Assembly (NCBI GenBank): GCA_010279815.1 | Contig: QEOQ01000206.1 | Location: 1,091,628 to 1,155,627, forward strand | Length of the DNA: 64,000 bases | Direction: 5' to 3' | Source: Brachionus plicatilis | Taxonomy: Eukaryota > Rotifera > Eurotatoria > Ploima > Brachionidae | In this document: positions 59,713 to 64,000 of the stretch, one piece after another | Numbering within the stretch: the first letter of the stretch is position 1 | Layout of the letters: each line of letters opens with the position of its first letter | Program-made: the position numbers and the translations under genes | The notes under the pieces: model-generated | Told to the model about the DNA's origin: nothing | Seen by the model: only the letters and a program-made list of their open reading frames with translations | The model's database searches: none

Positions 59713-62700
59713 GGTGGTCAAGTTCTAAACAGAAAATGTGTCAACAGTGGCACTAGTGAAAATTGCTAGAAATCTTGTTTGGTTAATTAATGAATTAATT
59801 TACTACAAGCAAAAATATAAGGAAAAAATAATTTTGATTTGTTGACAAAAGACTCATCATAAAGTCGAATAAAATGTTTTCATTCGTCTAATTAACTAGC
59901 TTTAAATGAATATAAAATAAGCCAATAAATTTTTGCTCAAACGATCAAGCAATTCAAATCCTTAAGAGAAAAATAATTTTATTGGAAACAATTTGCTATA
60001 AACGAATATTATATTAGACACTTTTTTCCTATTAGAGAAAAGATATGTATTTTTTCCTCTAGTTTGAATATATTTCGCCATCTCTAATTAATTTATTGTA
60101 ATAGAAAATAAAAAAAAAATAATGGAATTTTTGGCTTTTTAGAGTGTAATTTAACTCTTTCATTAGTTCTTAATTTAATTCAATTAATGATAAAAGCTAG
60201 AGACAATGCGAAAAAAAGTATTAGATTATTTAAAATTAAAAATAGATAGATTTATTCAGTGCTTGTTAATGCCATTTCACAGACTTTAGATCAACTTGAA
60301 AAATTATCATTCGAATGAGTTTACAAATATCTATAATTGAATATTATTATTCATTTGTGAACTGCTATTCAATATGGTCAAGAAGTTACATGTCAATTGC
60401 TTTTACATTGGTTTTCAAAATTACTTGGCAACAAATCATTTTTGGGGTCTGAATAGACTCAGTTAGCTATTTTTATGTGTTGTTAATAGTTAATAATTAA
60501 AAAAACTTAATTTTAATGATATTTTTTCCTTTCTATTTTGCCTATGAGGCATCCAACTTGTAAATAAATAAATTTAAAAACAACTTTTAAAATCATTATC
60601 ATTTCAGCTAAAAATCTTTATTTCAAATTAAAATAAAATAATGTTTTATTTTTAAATTTTTATTTAATAAAAAATTTGCAACAAAAGCATTGTAAATGAT
60701 GCTTTCTAACTTAAAAATTATTTTTTTAAAGAAAAATCTACATCTAACTTCTTGATTAAAATTTTAAAAGAAATTAAAAAAATTGAAATGTAAAGTTCGG
60801 TAAAAGAAACAATACAAAGCAATAAGATAACACAACTTTGTTAGTTCATTTTGTTTAAATTATTTATTATTTTTATTATTTAAAAATAATAATAATATTT
60901 TGTTTTAAGATAATCATAAATAGGAATTTTTGTCACATTTTGACTATATAATAAATAATGATTTGCCCCATGCTATCCAACAAGATAATTTAGGAATCAC
61001 TCATATCCTTTTCTAGGATATTTTTGAGCTATAGCTCCGATCTGACACATGGATTACTGCATCTAATTAATATTCTACACCGCAATTATTATAAAGTCGA
61101 AAACCAGTTCCCCTTTTTTATTTTGATGAAAGAGGTGACATTCAACCTGTGGTGACAGTGCATAAATTTTTTAAGATTTTTTCTTTCTAAAAGGGTTTTG
61201 AAATTTTAAAATTTTGATTATCAGTCCCAAATTATTAGAAAGAAAAGAAAAAAAAACATTAAATTTTTTTTATTTTTTTATAGCTAATGGGAATGCCCAA
61301 TTTTAAAAATAAAATTATTTTAATTTTGTTTTGCACAAAAATTTTTTCTGACTTTCAAATGCTTATTTTAGCTAATCTTTATTTTTTAAGATTGTTAAAG
61401 TACATTTAATGAAAAAATAATTTTAAAAAACAAACTTTTATTCTTGTCATTGAGTATTTTTTCATATTTTTCTTTTGATCTTAAAACTTGAGAATCATTT
61501 GAGAATCATTAACTTGAGAATTTGGACTAATACTAGGAAATGGAGAATAAATGAAGATAAATAAAAGCTTTATAATTTTATTTAGTACTTTATATTGGCA
61601 TGATTCAAAATTGATTATTTTTTTTAAATAAAAATTATTATTAGAGACTTTTATTTGCTGATTTTTCTCTATCAATACAAAAGAGCTAATTAAAAAGATT
61701 ATAGAACTTAATAATTTTCTAAAATATTTTCAGAATGAATATCTATCATTATTTGATATTTACTTTTGATTATTCATAAAGAGACTACTCTTTATGTGAA
61801 AAATATATATAACTTTGTGAATATATTAAAAGTTTTCTGTGGTTTCTTAATTGAGTTTTCATATTCTGAAAACATTAAACCATGAAGATCAGAAATCATA
61901 TTGAGCTATTTTTTTATCAATTTCTTTTTGAATTTAATATATTCCTAATAGATGAAACTAATTTAACTGTATGATTGATTTATTTGTTCCATTCTACTTT
62001 CTTTATTTTTTTTTGATTTTACCAAATTTTATAAAAAAAAAAGCTAAATTTAAATAACTCGAAATTAACAGAATAAAAATAAAAATATTTTATTAACCTA
62101 TTTATTATTTTTTGGAAAAATTTAACTACTTTGTCACATTTTTTTAAATTTTCTAGTTCATAGTAAAAAGTAATCCTCAAAGCGGTTCAAACATCAATTT
62201 TATTCTTACAACACGAAAAAGTGAACTAATTTAAAGATAAAATATACTAAAAAAAATTAAAAAAACTTTCCCTTAATCGCAATTTAAAGTGGCATTAAAA
62301 TTTCCATAAAGCTACAAATTCAGTCTATATATTTAAAATTTAATTTGTTAGTTTTGCAACTGAATAAACAATTTTTGAAAAAAATTAAATCAGTCTTTAA
62401 AAACCTGAATTTTATTAAAGTATAAAACGCCAAAATTGAATTTTTTTTAAATCGTAAAACTTATATTTTCTTTGATTGTTTATTTAATTTTGTGTCCGAA
62501 ATTGAATAAATCTATATAGAATATACCAGTTTATATTAGAAAATTAAAAAATTTAACTAGAAATTTGAGAAATAATTTTTTTGACGGTGAGAACTGGAAT
62601 AATTATGAAAGCATTATTCAAGGATCACGGAAAATTAATGATTAAGGTCTAAAATTTAATCATGTCTTCTAGTTTAAACTTTAGAAAAATTAATTAGCTA

Positions 62701-64000
62701 GAAAACGACTCGAATTAAATTTTCCATTAGTCTAATTAGTCAGATTGAGCAAAATGAGAAAAATTTTATTTGAATGATTTGTCTTGTTAAAGGAGGCAAT
62801 AGTTAGGTAGATTAAGACTCTTCTTTTTCGTGATCAATTTGATTAAAGTAAAAACTAGAATGGTTTAATATTTTATTAATTTTCTTTTTAAATGAAAAAA
62901 AAATCTTGTTAAAATGAAAAGTAACTCAAGCCGTTGACATAGTCATAAAATTTAAATTGACTTGAGATTAAGATTAGTTTGAAATAATATTGGTTTAGCT
63001 CGAACGCCATTTTGTTCATCATTTGACATTTTTCTCTGAATGATGCTGATGCTACTCCGAAATGAAAATGAAAAATTTCTGAAACAAAATTATTTTTAAT
63101 TATCAAATATTTATGTATGTATATCTATTTTATATAATTAAGCTATTTTTATTTTTTTTTATTTTGTCTATTCGTTCTCTTAATTGCATTTTTATTGTTA
63201 ATTGTTCTTCGACTAAATGAAGTAAAATTTTCAGACAAAAAAATAAATAAATTATTCAATAATTTTAGCTCACTTTTATATTATTTTATCGTTAATTTTT
63301 ATGTTTAGTTTAAACAACTTTGCATGTAAGTTGCACATGAATTGAGTTTAAATCAACAGTAAATAAAAGATCATCAAGTGCTTCAAACACTTAGAAAATT
63401 ATTTTAAAGTTTAATAATCACTTGAGAAAAATATAAAAAACTTATTATTTAGATACCTGTGGTTGTTTCATGTATTTTTTTAGATTTTTCGAAAATTAAA
63501 AATTTTTTGATTTATATACTCATCAAAGTATAACATTTTTATTTATATATAGACAGATGGGAAATTTTAACCAGAATAATTTTCTTTGTTAAAAAACCAT
63601 AGGAATCAAATTAATCGGTCATTTGAAATAAATTAATTTTTAAAAATTTTTTGAAATAGAAAAAAAATAATTTAAATTGAATACAAATAATAGAAAAATA
63701 AAGCTATCAAGCATCATAAATACATATTGCAACGATAAATATATTTTAACTTATTTTAGTTTTTTTTGAAAAACATAAAAATATCTAATTTGTTAAATGC
63801 TTACATCGTGATAACATTTAAGCTTGATTTTATCAATATGTCACATTAAATATCCAAGTCTGATTTTTAAAATGATATACTGACATGTTACAAATTATGA
63901 AAGGAGGATATATTTTTAATCAATATTAAATATTTTTTTAATTCTGAATTGGCTGAGTTATTTTCGATATAAGTGACATGTCACTTTTTCACTTTGAACG
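59713..64000. other. Upstream region of the homeobox gene, AT-rich, no gene seen
   Basis: About 4.3 kb with no supportable coding region, RNA gene or strong repeat. Given the developmental gene it precedes, regulatory elements are likely here, but none can be identified from sequence alone. Small open frames at 61481-61675 and 62909-63106 are not protein-like. Confidence 0.45.

Noticed and set aside
1..64000. CRISPR arrays, tRNA or rRNA genes, bacterial operons
   Set aside because: I saw no spaced direct-repeat arrays and no convincing tRNA promoter boxes or rRNA cores. The gene structures are eukaryotic. A tRNA scan would settle the tRNA point.

Overview
The window is nuclear DNA from an animal. 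It is very AT-rich, with long poly-A/T runs and many unrelated low-complexity stretches. The genes are split by GT-AG introns, many of them only 45-61 bp long, and use the standard code. The gene set is metazoan: SETD2, Discs large, a brain-specific homeobox (BSX) gene, a GT10 fucosyltransferase and the axonemal protein CFAP45. The base composition, the tiny introns and the small cysteine-rich Shisa-like membrane genes suggest a small-bodied spiralian invertebrate. A monogonont rotifer such as Brachionus is my leading guess, but this is inference.

Layout, left to right. 798-10795 (+): a ten-exon SETD2 orthologue (AWS-SET-postSET, WW and SRI domains). 12551-28216 (+): three paralogous Shisa-like single-pass membrane proteins (12551-13445, 18086-18903, 27253-28216), interrupted by foldback elements (14902-16030, 16558-16930) and by a 5.4-kb DNA transposon (20119-25520). 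The transposon has an 8-bp target duplication, terminal inverted repeats of about 930 bp and an apparently intact ten-exon gene. That gene joins an OTU-type cysteine protease domain to a Mutator-like (MULE) DDE transposase. 33388-43576 (+): Discs large MAGUK (L27, three PDZ, SH3, GUK), with a probable internal alternative first exon at 39812. 46249-47658 (+): an intronless alpha-1,3-fucosyltransferase-like gene. 50886-55666 (+): CFAP45, ten exons, the first of which is only an ATG. 57609-59712 (-): a three-exon BSX homeobox gene. The rest is AT-rich intergenic or intronic DNA containing several miniature inverted-repeat elements.

The host genes show no common pathway; this looks like ordinary animal gene order. 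The most unusual content is the OTU-MULE transposon, the Shisa-like cluster with an internal exon duplication, the nested foldback elements, and the internal start of Discs large. All gene models were built by hand from reading frames, splice-site dinucleotides, phase agreement and family resemblance. No alignment or RNA evidence was available.
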